From: Noviherbaspirillum massiliense JC206
Lineage (GTDB): Bacteria; Pseudomonadota; Gammaproteobacteria; Burkholderiales; Burkholderiaceae_D
Reading direction: 5' to 3'
Assembly: GCF_000312045.1 (NCBI RefSeq)
Contig: NZ_HE978634.1
Location: 2,745,875 to 2,809,874, forward strand
DNA: 64,000 nt
The notes beneath the pieces are model-generated. The model was not told the DNA's origin. It saw only the letters and a list, made by a program, of their open reading frames with translations, and did no database searches. Shown one piece after another: positions 19,352-27,772 of this stretch. The translations under genes and the position numbers were made by a program. Each line of letters opens with the position of its first letter. The stretch's first letter is position 1.

Positions 19352-19867
19352 ATGCGACTTCGATTCTTCCTCTCCCTTGGTGCACTGCTGGCCGCGACTG
19401 CAACTGCCCACGCGCACGACTATCAGCTGGGGGAGCTGCACATCGGCCAGCCGTTTGCGCGCCCCAGCGTGCCGGGGCAGACTTCGGGCGCTGCTTACCT
19501 GAGTATCGAGAATCGGGGGAAGACGGGCGACAAGCTGATCGGCGCAGCCTCGCCCGCTGCCCGGGCAGTGGAGATCCACACCATGTCCATGGAGGGCAAC
19601 CTGATGAAGATGCGCGAAGCAGGAGAAGTCGCGATTGCGCCGTCCCAGAAAATAGTGATGCAGCCGGGCCAGGGCTATCACCTGATGCTGCTCGGGCTGA
19701 AGCAGCCGCTGAAAGCCGGTGACAAGCTGCCGCTCACTCTGAACTTTGAAAAGGCGGGCAAGACCGAAGTGTCCGTGCTGGTGCAGGACAAGGATGCAAG
19801 GGCTGCCACCATGCAGGAAGCCGGCGCGAATCAAGGCCAGCAGCAAGGGATGCATCACGGCCATTGA
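19352..19867 (+). CDS. Periplasmic PCu(A)C copper chaperone
   Basis: A 171-residue secreted protein (signal peptide MRLRFFLSLGALLAATATAHA). The copper site pattern of the PCu(A)C family is present: EIHTMSMEGNLMKMRE, with a later HLMLLGLKQPL. The tail is rich in Gln/His/Met (GQQQGMHHGH) and may also bind metal. These chaperones deliver Cu(I) to oxidases and fit the oxidase genes nearby, although the gene sits behind trmL. Confidence 0.92.
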   Translation: MRLRFFLSLGALLAATATAHAHDYQLGELHIGQPFARPSVPGQTSGAAYLSIENRGKTGDKLIGAASPAARAVEIHTMSMEGNLMKMREAGEVAIAPSQKIVMQPGQGYHLMLLGLKQPLKAGDKLPLTLNFEKAGKTEVSVLVQDKDARAATMQEAGANQGQQQGMHHGH

Positions 19868-20001
19868 GCCGGCAAAGCGGCGAGCCGCCGTATTTCACTT
19901 GCCTGCTCGACGATGCGTGCCGCACGGTACGAACCATACGTCGTCATTCAAATTCCTGGAGCGTCCGGCAGATCGCCGCCGGCGCGTTCTTGCTGCATGC
20001 C

Positions 20002-21009
20002 CTAGGCCTTGACCAGGCTTACCGTGGCGCGGATTTCTCCAGTCAGCAATCCCATCGCATTCTTCAATTGCGGCCGCATCCAGGGTGTAGGCACCGGCAC
20101 GGCAGAGTGCGGAATCAGGCCGAGCTGCTGCAACACCGAGACAGTTGCAGGATACAAGGCGCGGCTGTTGCCGTCGGCCACCTTCAAGGCAATGCCCAGT
20201 CCGGCCGAGCGGATGCCAATCACTTGCACACCTTCGGCGCCGATTTTGGCGACCCAGTCGCCGGGCGCAGCTTGCATGAAGGCGAGATCGCTGCGGCCGG
20301 TTCCGGAGACGAGTTCCGGATGCGAAGTCATCGCCTGGAACAAGGTGCCCAGCACATCGCCATATTCCCCATCCCGCTCGCCCTGCGCCAGCCTCGCATA
20401 GCAAAACGCCAGGCGCGACAGCGGCATCGCGTAATTCGGTGCCGAGCAGCCATCGGTGCCAGCCTGCATGGTGGATTCCGGGATACGAGCGAGATCGGCG
20501 AGCCTCGTCCTGATTACCTGTTGCAGAGGATGGTCCGGATGCAGATAAGTGCCGAGATCCAGGCCATGCTGCACGCAATAGGCGAGAAAACCCGCGTGCT
20601 TGCCGCTGCAATTGTTGTATAGCTGGTTGAAACTGGCCCCCGCCGGTGGCTGCCTGTCGGGGATGGAATACTGCAGGGGCAGGTGGCAGCCGCAGCGCAG
20701 GTGATGCTCGTCGCAGCCCGCCTTGTGCAGCATCCCCTGCACGGTCTCGACATGCATCGGTTCGCCCGAATGGCTGGCGCACATCAGCGCGATTTCCCGC
20801 GAGCCATAGCCGAATCGCGCCGCGCCGCCCGACTGCAGAAATGGCAGAGCCTGGAAGGGTTTGATGGTGGAACGGGTGAATGTCGGAAAGTGCGGATCGC
20901 CCGCCTGATACAGCAACTCGCCGCGAGTATTGACCACGGCGACCGATCCGAAATGAATGGATTCGACCTGGTTGCCGCGCGTGACTTCGGCCAGTGGAGC
21001 AAGGCTCAT
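20002..21009 (-). CDS. L-asparaginase II-type protein
   Basis: A 335-residue protein of the Asparaginase_II family (distinct from the E. coli AnsA/AnsB fold). Typical segments: EVTRGNQVESIHFGSVAVV, RSTIKPFQALPFLQSG, MCASHSGEPMHV and NNCSGKHAGFLAYC. Predicted to hydrolyse asparagine to aspartate; activity within this family is thinly documented. It overlaps rfaE2 by 4 bp. Confidence 0.88.
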   Translation of the reverse strand: MSLAPLAEVTRGNQVESIHFGSVAVVNTRGELLYQAGDPHFPTFTRSTIKPFQALPFLQSGGAARFGYGSREIALMCASHSGEPMHVETVQGMLHKAGCDEHHLRCGCHLPLQYSIPDRQPPAGASFNQLYNNCSGKHAGFLAYCVQHGLDLGTYLHPDHPLQQVIRTRLADLARIPESTMQAGTDGCSAPNYAMPLSRLAFCYARLAQGERDGEYGDVLGTLFQAMTSHPELVSGTGRSDLAFMQAAPGDWVAKIGAEGVQVIGIRSAGLGIALKVADGNSRALYPATVSVLQQLGLIPHSAVPVPTPWMRPQLKNAMGLLTGEIRATVSLVKA

Positions 21010-21491
21010 CCGCTTGTGCCTTTTCGTACCTTCGACAGGAGCTTGGTGGTGGATCGGTCGTGTTCGAAATCGATCGCGACCGCACGCCCGCCATAGGCCA
21101 GCACCGCTTTCCCCTCCGGGATGGTCGCCATGTCGTAATCGCCGCCCTTCACATACACATCCGGCCGCGCCGCCTGCACCACTTCCAGCGCCGTGTCTTC
21201 ATCGAAAGGCACTACCAGCGCCACCGATTCCAGCGCCGCAAGAATCGCCATGCGGTCTTCGCAGGTGTTGACCGGCCGGTCATCGCCCTTGCCCAGGCGT
21301 CTGACGGAGGCATCGGTGTTGACCGCGACCACTAGCGCTGCCCCGAGCTCGCGGGCCTGTGCGAGATAGGTCACATGCCCGCGATGCAGGATATCGAATA
21401 CGCCATTGGTCAGCACCACCGGCTTGGGCAGTTCAGCGACGCGCGCAGGCAGCTCGGCGCGGGAACAGATTTTTTTTTCAAAGTCGGGCAT
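21006..21491 (-). CDS. rfaE2: D-glycero-beta-D-manno-heptose 1-phosphate adenylyltransferase
   Basis: A stand-alone version of the C-terminal domain of HldE, making ADP-heptose for LPS core; 161 residues. The nucleotidyltransferase motif LTNGVFDILHRGHVTYL is near residues 27-43, and the KGGDYDMATIPEG and GGRAVAIDFEHDRSTTKLL blocks are present. I start at the ATG at 21491 (MPDFEKKICSRAE); an in-frame TTG at 21509 adds six residues. No Shine-Dalgarno precedes either: the T-run of the hairpin at 21501-21520 ends within a few bases of the ATG. Its 3' end overlaps the asparaginase gene. Confidence 0.93.
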   Translation of the reverse strand: MPDFEKKICSRAELPARVAELPKPVVLTNGVFDILHRGHVTYLAQARELGAALVVAVNTDASVRRLGKGDDRPVNTCEDRMAILAALESVALVVPFDEDTALEVVQAARPDVYVKGGDYDMATIPEGKAVLAYGGRAVAIDFEHDRSTTKLLSKVRKGTSG

Positions 21492-21493
21492 GG

Positions 21494-21520
21494 AATAAAA
21501 AAGCCGCAAGTCTGCGGCTT
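21494..21520 (-). terminator. Intrinsic terminator downstream of the ferritin-like gene
   Basis: On the minus strand AAGCCGCA / TGCGGCTT (8 bp, 4-base loop) is followed by TTTTTT. It would end transcripts of the gene at 21544-22392 and sits directly in front of the rfaE2 ATG. Confidence 0.75.
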
Positions 21521-21543
21521 CCGAAGGCTGGTGGTTTACTGCA

Positions 21544-22392
21544 TCAGGCCGATTGCAACTGCGGCAGGCGCGAAGTGATTTCCTTGCGATAGCGGTTCAG
21601 GTCTTGCACCGAGTTGAAAGTGCGATCGAACAGCAGCGACAGATTGTGCAGGATGCGGTCGACCACTTTCTTTTCCCAGTCGCTGTCGAACTTGATCTGC
21701 CGGTCAAGCCAGCGTTCCAGCCAGTTGGGATCCGGCAGGCGGCTTTGCACGGTATCGTTCGGGAACAGAGATTGATTGACGTGGAGATTCGTCGGATGCA
21801 AAGGCTTTTCGGTGCGGCGGGCCGAAGCCATCAGCACGCCGATCTTGGCGAAGGCCGCGCGTGCCGAGTCGCCGACGTCATTCAATGCCTTTTTCATGTA
21901 GCGCAGGTAGGCACCGCCATGGCGGGCTTCGTCCTGGCTGATGATCTTGTAAATCTGCTTGATGACTGGTTCGGTATGCCAGTCGGCGGCGCAGCGGTAC
22001 CAGTGATTCAGGCGGATCTCGCCGCAGAAGTGCAGCATCAGGGTTTCCAGCGGCGGTGCCGGGTCGAATTCAAAACGCACGTTTTGCAGTTCCTGCTCCG
22101 TAGGCACGAGATCCGGGCGGAAACGGCGCAAGTATTCCATCAGCACCAGGGAATGCTTCTGTTCCTCAAAAAACCAAACGGACATGAAGGCGCAAAAATC
22201 GCTGTCCCCACGATTGTCACGCAGGAACATCTCTGTTGCCGGCAAGGCTGACCATTCGGTGATTGCATTCATGCGAATGGTTTGTGCCTGCTCGTCGGTA
22301 AGTTGGGATGCGTCGAATTTGTCCCATGGAATGTCTTTTTCCATGTTCCATCGAACCTGCTCGAGTGACTTGAATAATTCTGGGTACAGCAT
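21544..22392 (-). CDS. Ferritin-like di-iron protein, function unknown
   Basis: A 282-residue helical protein. Carboxylate/His ligands for a di-iron centre are visible: E46, EEQKH (76-80, ExxH), E125 in GEIRLNHW, and DEARH (154-158, ExxH). The spacing resembles acyl-ACP desaturases and AurF-like oxygenases rather than storage ferritins. I start at the ATG at 22392 (MLYPELFKSLEQVRWNMEKD), which has AAGG upstream. It is flanked by a terminator downstream and by the PilT-like ATPase gene upstream. No pathway partner is evident. Confidence 0.8.
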   Translation of the reverse strand: MLYPELFKSLEQVRWNMEKDIPWDKFDASQLTDEQAQTIRMNAITEWSALPATEMFLRDNRGDSDFCAFMSVWFFEEQKHSLVLMEYLRRFRPDLVPTEQELQNVRFEFDPAPPLETLMLHFCGEIRLNHWYRCAADWHTEPVIKQIYKIISQDEARHGGAYLRYMKKALNDVGDSARAAFAKIGVLMASARRTEKPLHPTNLHVNQSLFPNDTVQSRLPDPNWLERWLDRQIKFDSDWEKKVVDRILHNLSLLFDRTFNSVQDLNRYRKEITSRLPQLQSA

Positions 22393-22671
22393 TCCACACC
22401 TTAAAAATTGAGTTAAGTATTCGATTCTACCAAGGGCAGACGGCACGCGGAGTTTCCTGGCAGCAAATCGTCCGGCGGACAGCCCGTTCTTGTGGCTATG
22501 ACAATCGTCCTTGGGCTAAGTGCCTTGACCGTCGGCCATCCACCGGCAGGATTATTGATGGGCTTGCACATCCATGAGATGAGCGGGATCAGACTTGACG
22601 CCTCTGCCGACCGGCGCCAAGACCTTCAGAATCGACGGCCAGCGGGAACGGGCCGCTGATGTGTGATGCGA

Positions 22672-23814
22672 TTATGCAGCCTGCCGAAACATGCCTTCGA
22701 ACTTCATGCGGTCGGTAGTGGCCCGGCGCGCGTCGTCCAGGCTGATTTTCTTTGCCTGGATCAGCAGCTTCAGGTCGTCGTTCATGGTGTGGCACCCCGA
22801 ACCGGCAACTTGGCTCAGCTTGTCCAGCAGGGGGCGAATGCCGGCAATGTTGCGGCTGCCGATCAATTGCATCACCTCCGGATTGGTGGTCATGCACTCG
22901 CTTGCCAGATGAAAGCTGTCCCCCTTGAGCGAAGGCAACAAAGCCTGGCAGATCACGCCGCGCAGGCAGTTGGACAAGGCCTGCGACTGGGCATCGCCGT
23001 TGCCCAGCAGCCGCAGCAGCTTCTGCAGCCCGAATTCGGTGGATCGTGCATGCAGGGTGGCAAATACCAGCGGCCCGGATTCGGCCAGTGCCAGCGCTTC
23101 CTGCGCCGTCTGGGCATCCCTGATCTCGCCGATCAGGATGACGTCCGGCCGCTCGCGCAAGGCGTCGAGCGCACCGAGGTAATAGCTTTCCACGTCGCCA
23201 TCAGCGCCGACTTCGCGTTGCGTAATGATGGACTTGCGCTGCGGGATCAGGGTTTCCACCGGATCCTCGATCGTGATGATGTGTCCGGAGCGGCTTTTGT
23301 TGATCTCGTCCAGCAGGGAGGCAATCGTGGTCGACTTGCCCTGGCAGGTATCACCGATGATGAGAACCAGGCCGCTGTGCAGCTTTGCAAATGCCTGGCC
23401 TGAGGGGCGCAGACCAATCTCGGCCAGCGGCATCGGCTCCGTGGGGAAACGACGAATCACGCAACCCAGGCGCTTCTTGCCCTGAAAGGAAAAGCAGTTG
23501 GCCCGGATGCGCGCGCTGAACAAGTCCTTGGAGCGGTCGAATGCCCGGTCCTTGATCTTTTCTGCCCAGTCCGGCTCGATCACCTCGAAAAACTCTTCCA
23601 GCTCCGCTTCCGTGATCGGCGTGTCCGACACCGCAACCAGGCGCTTGGGCTGGCGCAGCATGATCGGGCTGTTCTGGTGGATGATGATGTCGCTGAACAC
23701 CATGTTGGAATTGAGCAGATGAACAATCTGCTCTACCAGGGTTCCCGAAGTCGGCAGGCCGGCAGTCTCGGCAAAGGTGAGTGTTTCAATCAGAGAGTAT
23801 TTTTGATCTTCCAT
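22672..23814 (-). CDS. PilT/PilU-like secretion or retraction ATPase
   Basis: A 380-residue AAA-type ATPase of the PilT/VirB11 superfamily. An N-terminal PAS-like region (about 20-125) is followed by the Asp box TIEDPVE (181-187), Walker B VILIGEIRD (225-233) and a His box FATLHA. The P-loop reads GDTCQGKST (154-162), where pilus retraction ATPases usually have GPTGSGKST. It is not next to other pilus genes, but a predicted two-helix membrane protein lies 59 bp upstream. Closest fit is PilU or a divergent PilT paralogue; DotB-like proteins are an alternative. Confidence 0.82.
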   Translation of the reverse strand: MEDQKYSLIETLTFAETAGLPTSGTLVEQIVHLLNSNMVFSDIIIHQNSPIMLRQPKRLVAVSDTPITEAELEEFFEVIEPDWAEKIKDRAFDRSKDLFSARIRANCFSFQGKKRLGCVIRRFPTEPMPLAEIGLRPSGQAFAKLHSGLVLIIGDTCQGKSTTIASLLDEINKSRSGHIITIEDPVETLIPQRKSIITQREVGADGDVESYYLGALDALRERPDVILIGEIRDAQTAQEALALAESGPLVFATLHARSTEFGLQKLLRLLGNGDAQSQALSNCLRGVICQALLPSLKGDSFHLASECMTTNPEVMQLIGSRNIAGIRPLLDKLSQVAGSGCHTMNDDLKLLIQAKKISLDDARRATTDRMKFEGMFRQAA

Positions 23815-23873
23815 CGGTGTTCCCTTGTGCTTCTATGAGTGCCGGTCGGAGCACATATTGCTTCAGAAGAGGC

Positions 23874-24029
23874 CTAACCTTTAAAAGTAAGGCGAACGGC
23901 AACGATCAAAAGTAGTACACCGGTCAAAGCGATGAACTTCTTCAAATCTCCGTCTCCTGCGCGACCAAGTGCACCACGAATGAGGTAGAAACCCATTACT
24001 AGACTAATGAGCTTGATCAACACGTCCAA
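23874..24029 (-). CDS. Predicted 51-residue two-helix membrane protein
   Basis: A short frame read directly: TTG at 24029 opens LDVLIKLISLVMGFYLIRGA, a polar turn LGRAGDGDLKKF follows, then a second hydrophobic helix ending VRLTFKG before TAG at 23874-23876. AAGGGGG lies four bases ahead of the TTG; a GTG at 24023 is an alternative start. The helix-loop-helix pattern and the Shine-Dalgarno argue for a real gene. It lies 59 bp upstream of the PilT-like ATPase and probably shares its transcript. No family recognised. Confidence 0.55.
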   Translation of the reverse strand: MDVLIKLISLVMGFYLIRGALGRAGDGDLKKFIALTGVLLLIVAVRLTFKG

Positions 24030-24279
24030 AAGGCCCCCTTGGCTCTTTATCTCCTAGCGATCTTATCCAATCGCTGTACAAAAATACAGCAAAAAATGAC
24101 GTCAAGAAACGTCATGCAGTGTATATCGCGAGTCTGGACAGGTACAAGCTTGGCAATGCCGTGACGTTGCGTTTGGGACAATCAACGCAAACGGAAAAAC
24201 GCAGGAAGGAAATAAACTTCAGCCGGCCTGCATTGTGCGATCACGCACGCCGCAGCAGGCCGGTGCCGGGAAATGGATT

Positions 24280-24903
24280 TCAGTGCTTTGGTGATTTGCG
24301 CTTGGGTGCCGCATCGCCCTGTGCGGCCTGGTCGGACTGACTGGCCGAAGAACCGTCCATGCCCGCCTGTGTCTGCGCTTGGGCCATGGCCTGATTCACC
24401 GCCTGCTTGAACTGGTCCTGAAGCATGTTCCACCAGGCAGTGGCATTGGCCAGCGGTGCGGTAAATGCGGCCGCATCGACCCGGGGCTGGCTGCCGGATT
24501 CGGGTCCAGCGGAGGATTGGCCATCGGGAGCCGGCGCATCCTGGGCTTTCGTTTCAGCGGCTTGCCCGCTGGCGCCTGTCATCGCAGCGTTAAGGCTTTC
24601 TCCCATCGACTGCAGGGCCGAGATTGTCGCACTCTGCACTTCCAGTGCCTGAATGGTCGCGCGCAGCATGTTCATGTTCAGCGTAATCCAGGACTCCACC
24701 GCCCTCAGCTCGGAGATCCTCTTGTTGATCTCCTCGACCGACAAAGTCGGCATGGCCATCTGGGGCATGCTCATGCCCGCAGGATTCGTCCCGGGCGGCA
24801 TCATCCCCGGCACACCCATGCCGCCCCACAGATTTTTCATGAATTCCAGGGTATCGCCCATCGGGCCTGCCCCCGGCGTGCCTGAAACATTCGGTTTGAC
24901 CAT
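24280..24903 (-). CDS. phaM: PHA granule regulatory protein PhaM
   Basis: A 207-residue granule-associated protein that activates PHA synthase and links polyhydroxyalkanoate granules to the nucleoid. Seen: the N-terminal TLEFMKNLWGGMGVPGM, the helical core LSVEEINKRISELRAVESW, an Ala/Gln-rich middle part and a basic tail APKRKSPKH that fits DNA binding. I start at the ATG at 24903, with AGGAGG five bases upstream. It is divergent from the DUF3108 pair. No other PHA gene is in the window. Confidence 0.88.
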   Translation of the reverse strand: MVKPNVSGTPGAGPMGDTLEFMKNLWGGMGVPGMMPPGTNPAGMSMPQMAMPTLSVEEINKRISELRAVESWITLNMNMLRATIQALEVQSATISALQSMGESLNAAMTGASGQAAETKAQDAPAPDGQSSAGPESGSQPRVDAAAFTAPLANATAWWNMLQDQFKQAVNQAMAQAQTQAGMDGSSASQSDQAAQGDAAPKRKSPKH

Positions 24904-25083
24904 CGCATCCTCCTGAGCCTGTCGCATGAATCTGCATTCAGCGTAGCAGATAAGCAGGATGGACAACATGGCAAAGACTCCAGAATCTCGGATAAGCGCG
25001 AGATAGATCAATGCCACCAGATTGCGGCGTCTAAACTTTCGCCGTCCAAGCCTCTCCGAGGCATAGGTTGCTACACTTACGCC

Positions 25084-26199
25084 ATGACGATTCCTGTGCC
25101 AGATTCCCGAGCGCGACGCGACCGCCCACTGATGTTCGGGCGCTGGTTCGCGCTGCTGGTCGCATCGGTCCTGCTGCATCTTCTGGTGTTCGGATGGGCC
25201 AATGGCCGGATCGGCCTGCCCTCATTCCAAACCAGCACGCCCAATGTCGTTACCGCCACGCTGCGCATACCGCCGGCACAGGAAGCGGCGACAATGGCGC
25301 CGGCCGAGCCACCGCCTCCGCCACCAAAGAAAAAAGCCAGGCCGCGTCCGCGCAAGCGTGTCCCGCCCCCGTTGCCACCACCAGCCGCCAGCGCCGCGGT
25401 GCCCGAGCCCGCCGGCCTGGAAGTGCCCGCACCGGAGCCCGCCATCGAGGACGACGCCACGCTTCCAAGTGCAGCCGCATCCGAGCCGGACCAGGCTTCG
25501 GCACCGGCGGCCGAACCAGTACCGGAAGCGGTCACAGCTTACAGAACCGATCCGCCGCCTTCCGCAACACTGGATTTCAAGGCCAGCGCCTTGCGCAAGG
25601 GTGAATACATTTACGGCGGCAGCGGCGAAATCAAATGGGAAACGGATGGCCGGCATTATTCCGTCCGCGGTGAAGCCCGCGTCCTGTTTCTTACGCTGCT
25701 CAATTTCAAAAGCGAAGGCGAGATCGACAGCTTCGGCGTGGCCCCGGAGCTGTACAGCGAGAAGCGTTTTCGCAAGGCCGAGACGAATACGCATTTCCAT
25801 CGGGAACGCAACACCATCAGCTTTTCCGCGTCGACCCTGTCCTATCCGCGCGCAGGCGGCGAACAGGACCGCAGCAGCGTGATCTGGCAGCTTGCCAGCA
25901 TCGGCCGCGGCGACGCCGGAAAATTTTTCCCGGATGCGCAATTCGACTTCTTCGTCGCCGGTGCGCGTGATGGCGAAGTGTGGCAATTCCGCGTGATCGG
26001 CGAGGAAGAAATCGAAACCGGGCTGGGCAATTTCCTGGCCTGGCATGTGCTGCGCGTGCCGCGCCCCGGATCCTACGAACAGAAGGTCGATATCTGGCTT
26101 GCGCCGCAACAGGAATGGTATCCGGTGAAACTGCGCTATACCGAAACCAATGGGGACTATCTCGAACTCCTGCTGTCCAAGCTGGTCAGCGCCCAATAA
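25084..26199 (+). CDS. DUF3108 protein with membrane anchor and Pro-rich linker
   Basis: A 371-residue protein with a membrane anchor near residues 20-38, a Pro/Lys/Arg-rich stretch (about 77-105) and an Ala/Glu/Pro linker to about 155. The C-terminal DUF3108 domain (about 165-371) includes YGGSGEIKWETDGRHYSV and GEQDRSSVIWQLAS. The anchor plus linker resembles TonB-type periplasm-spanning proteins. DUF3108 proteins are predicted envelope proteins without a known reaction. It is followed after 19 bp by a shorter paralogue. Confidence 0.85.
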   Translation: MTIPVPDSRARRDRPLMFGRWFALLVASVLLHLLVFGWANGRIGLPSFQTSTPNVVTATLRIPPAQEAATMAPAEPPPPPPKKKARPRPRKRVPPPLPPPAASAAVPEPAGLEVPAPEPAIEDDATLPSAAASEPDQASAPAAEPVPEAVTAYRTDPPPSATLDFKASALRKGEYIYGGSGEIKWETDGRHYSVRGEARVLFLTLLNFKSEGEIDSFGVAPELYSEKRFRKAETNTHFHRERNTISFSASTLSYPRAGGEQDRSSVIWQLASIGRGDAGKFFPDAQFDFFVAGARDGEVWQFRVIGEEEIETGLGNFLAWHVLRVPRPGSYEQKVDIWLAPQQEWYPVKLRYTETNGDYLELLLSKLVSAQ

Positions 26200-26218
26200 G
26201 CATTCCAACGGATAAACA

Positions 26219-26980
26219 ATGCCCAAGCTCCGCATCACCTCAGCATTCGCTACTTCGATCGCATGCTCCCTGATCCTGGCGACCGCCGCTCTTGGCGCGA
26301 ATCGCTCGGCTCCCCGGCAGAAATTCAACGTGCCGCCCTCCGCCGACCTGACCTATAGCATCAAGGCCCATCAGGGCGGCATCGCCGCGCAGGGGCAGGC
26401 GATCGTGCGCTGGACGGCTTCCGGCGACGAGTTTTCCGTCAACACCGAGGCCCGCGCCATGCTGGTCGGGAAAATCCTCGAAACCAGCAGCCACGGCCTC
26501 ATCGATCAATATGGCCTGGCGCCGCTCAGTTTCACCGAAAAGCGCTTCCGCAAGCATCCGACCACCACCTCATTCGACCGCACGACCAAGACCATCAGCT
26601 TTACCGAGTCGGCACAGACGTACCCGATCAAGGGCGGCGAGCAGGACCGCAGCAGCGTGGTCTGGCAACTGGTGTCCATCGCGCGCGCCGCGCCCGCCAG
26701 GATGAAGCCGAATTCGGAATGGAAGTTTTTCGTTGCGGGACGGCGCGATGCCGAACCCTGGACCTTCAAGGTCGTCAATCAGGAAAAGATCAAGACGGGC
26801 GTCGGCACGCTCGATGCGGTTCACATCCTGCGGGCGCCGCCGCCCGACTCCCAGTCGCAGAAGCTGGATATCTGGCTCGCGCCATCGCTGGACTGGTATC
26901 CGGTGCGCCTGCGCTTTACCGATGCCGATGACGAATTCATCGAACAGACACTCGAGAACGTGAACCGCAAGGCTTCATGA
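26219..26980 (+). CDS. Secreted DUF3108 protein
   Basis: A 253-residue exported protein (signal peptide through about residue 30, ending LATAALGA) consisting of a DUF3108 domain. It shares blocks with the preceding protein: LSFTEKRFRKHPTTTSFDR, KGGEQDRSSVVWQL and SQKLDIWLAPSLDWYPVRLR. It is clearly a tandem duplicate, but is secreted rather than membrane-anchored by a Pro-rich linker. Function unknown. Confidence 0.85.
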   Translation: MPKLRITSAFATSIACSLILATAALGANRSAPRQKFNVPPSADLTYSIKAHQGGIAAQGQAIVRWTASGDEFSVNTEARAMLVGKILETSSHGLIDQYGLAPLSFTEKRFRKHPTTTSFDRTTKTISFTESAQTYPIKGGEQDRSSVVWQLVSIARAAPARMKPNSEWKFFVAGRRDAEPWTFKVVNQEKIKTGVGTLDAVHILRAPPPDSQSQKLDIWLAPSLDWYPVRLRFTDADDEFIEQTLENVNRKAS

Positions 26981-27028
26981 ACGGCCTGTGGCAGGCCTGA
27001 TCAACTTTTTTACATTCGCAAGGACCCC

Positions 27029-27742
27029 ATGAATTTTTCGAACCGCGCACTGGTGCTCTTCAGCGGCGGGCAGGATTCAACCACCTGCCTCGCCTGGGCC
27101 TTGTCGCGTTACCCGCAAGTCGAAACCATCGGCTTCGATTACGGCCAGCGGCACACGGTTGAACTGAAGGTGCGCCCGACAGTGCTGGAGCACTTGCGCG
27201 CGTTGTCGCCGCAGTGGCGCGAGCGCCTGGGCGAAGACCACATGATCGACCTTTCCCTGATCGGAAAGATTTCCAATACCGCGCTTACCAGCGAAGCCGC
27301 CATCAGCATGCAGGCAAACGGCTTGCCGAATACCTTCGTACCCGGACGCAATCTGCTGTTCATGACGGTGGCCGCGACCGTGGCCTACCGGCGTGGACTC
27401 GATGTACTGGTGGGCGGCATGTGCGAAACGGATTTTTCGGGTTATCCCGACTGCCGCGACGACACCATGAAAGCGCTGCAGGTCGCGCTCAACCTCGGCA
27501 TGGCAACCCGGCTGAAAATCGAAACGCCGCTGATGTGGATCGACAAGGCAGCCACGTGGTGGCTTGCGCAAGAGGTCGGCGGCCAGGCGCTGGTCGATGT
27601 GATCCGCGAAGATACGCATACCTGCTATCTCGGCGAACGTGGCACGCTGCATGAATGGGGATATGGCTGCGGGCATTGCCCGGCCTGCGAGTTGCGTGCG
27701 AAAGGATACCGGGAATTCGTGAACGCCAAAGCAATGCCTTGA
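27029..27742 (+). CDS. queC: 7-cyano-7-deazaguanine synthase QueC
   Basis: ATP-dependent enzyme converting carboxy-deazaguanine to preQ0 in queuosine synthesis; 237 residues. PP-loop [16 protein letters not shown] (9-24), the [10 protein letters not shown] segment and a C-terminal zinc site [19 protein letters not shown]...C. No other que gene is in the window. It is convergent with the DUF72 gene. Confidence 0.96.
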   Translation: MNFSNRALVLFSGGQDSTTCLAWALSRYPQVETIGFDYGQRHTVELKVRPTVLEHLRALSPQWRERLGEDHMIDLSLIGKISNTALTSEAAISMQANGLPNTFVPGRNLLFMTVAATVAYRRGLDVLVGGMCETDFSGYPDCRDDTMKALQVALNLGMATRLKIETPLMWIDKAATWWLAQEVGGQALVDVIREDTHTCYLGERGTLHEWGYGCGHCPACELRAKGYREFVNAKAMP

Positions 27743-27772
27743 TTCAGCGCCGGGCCTGGCCAGCGTCTTGCG

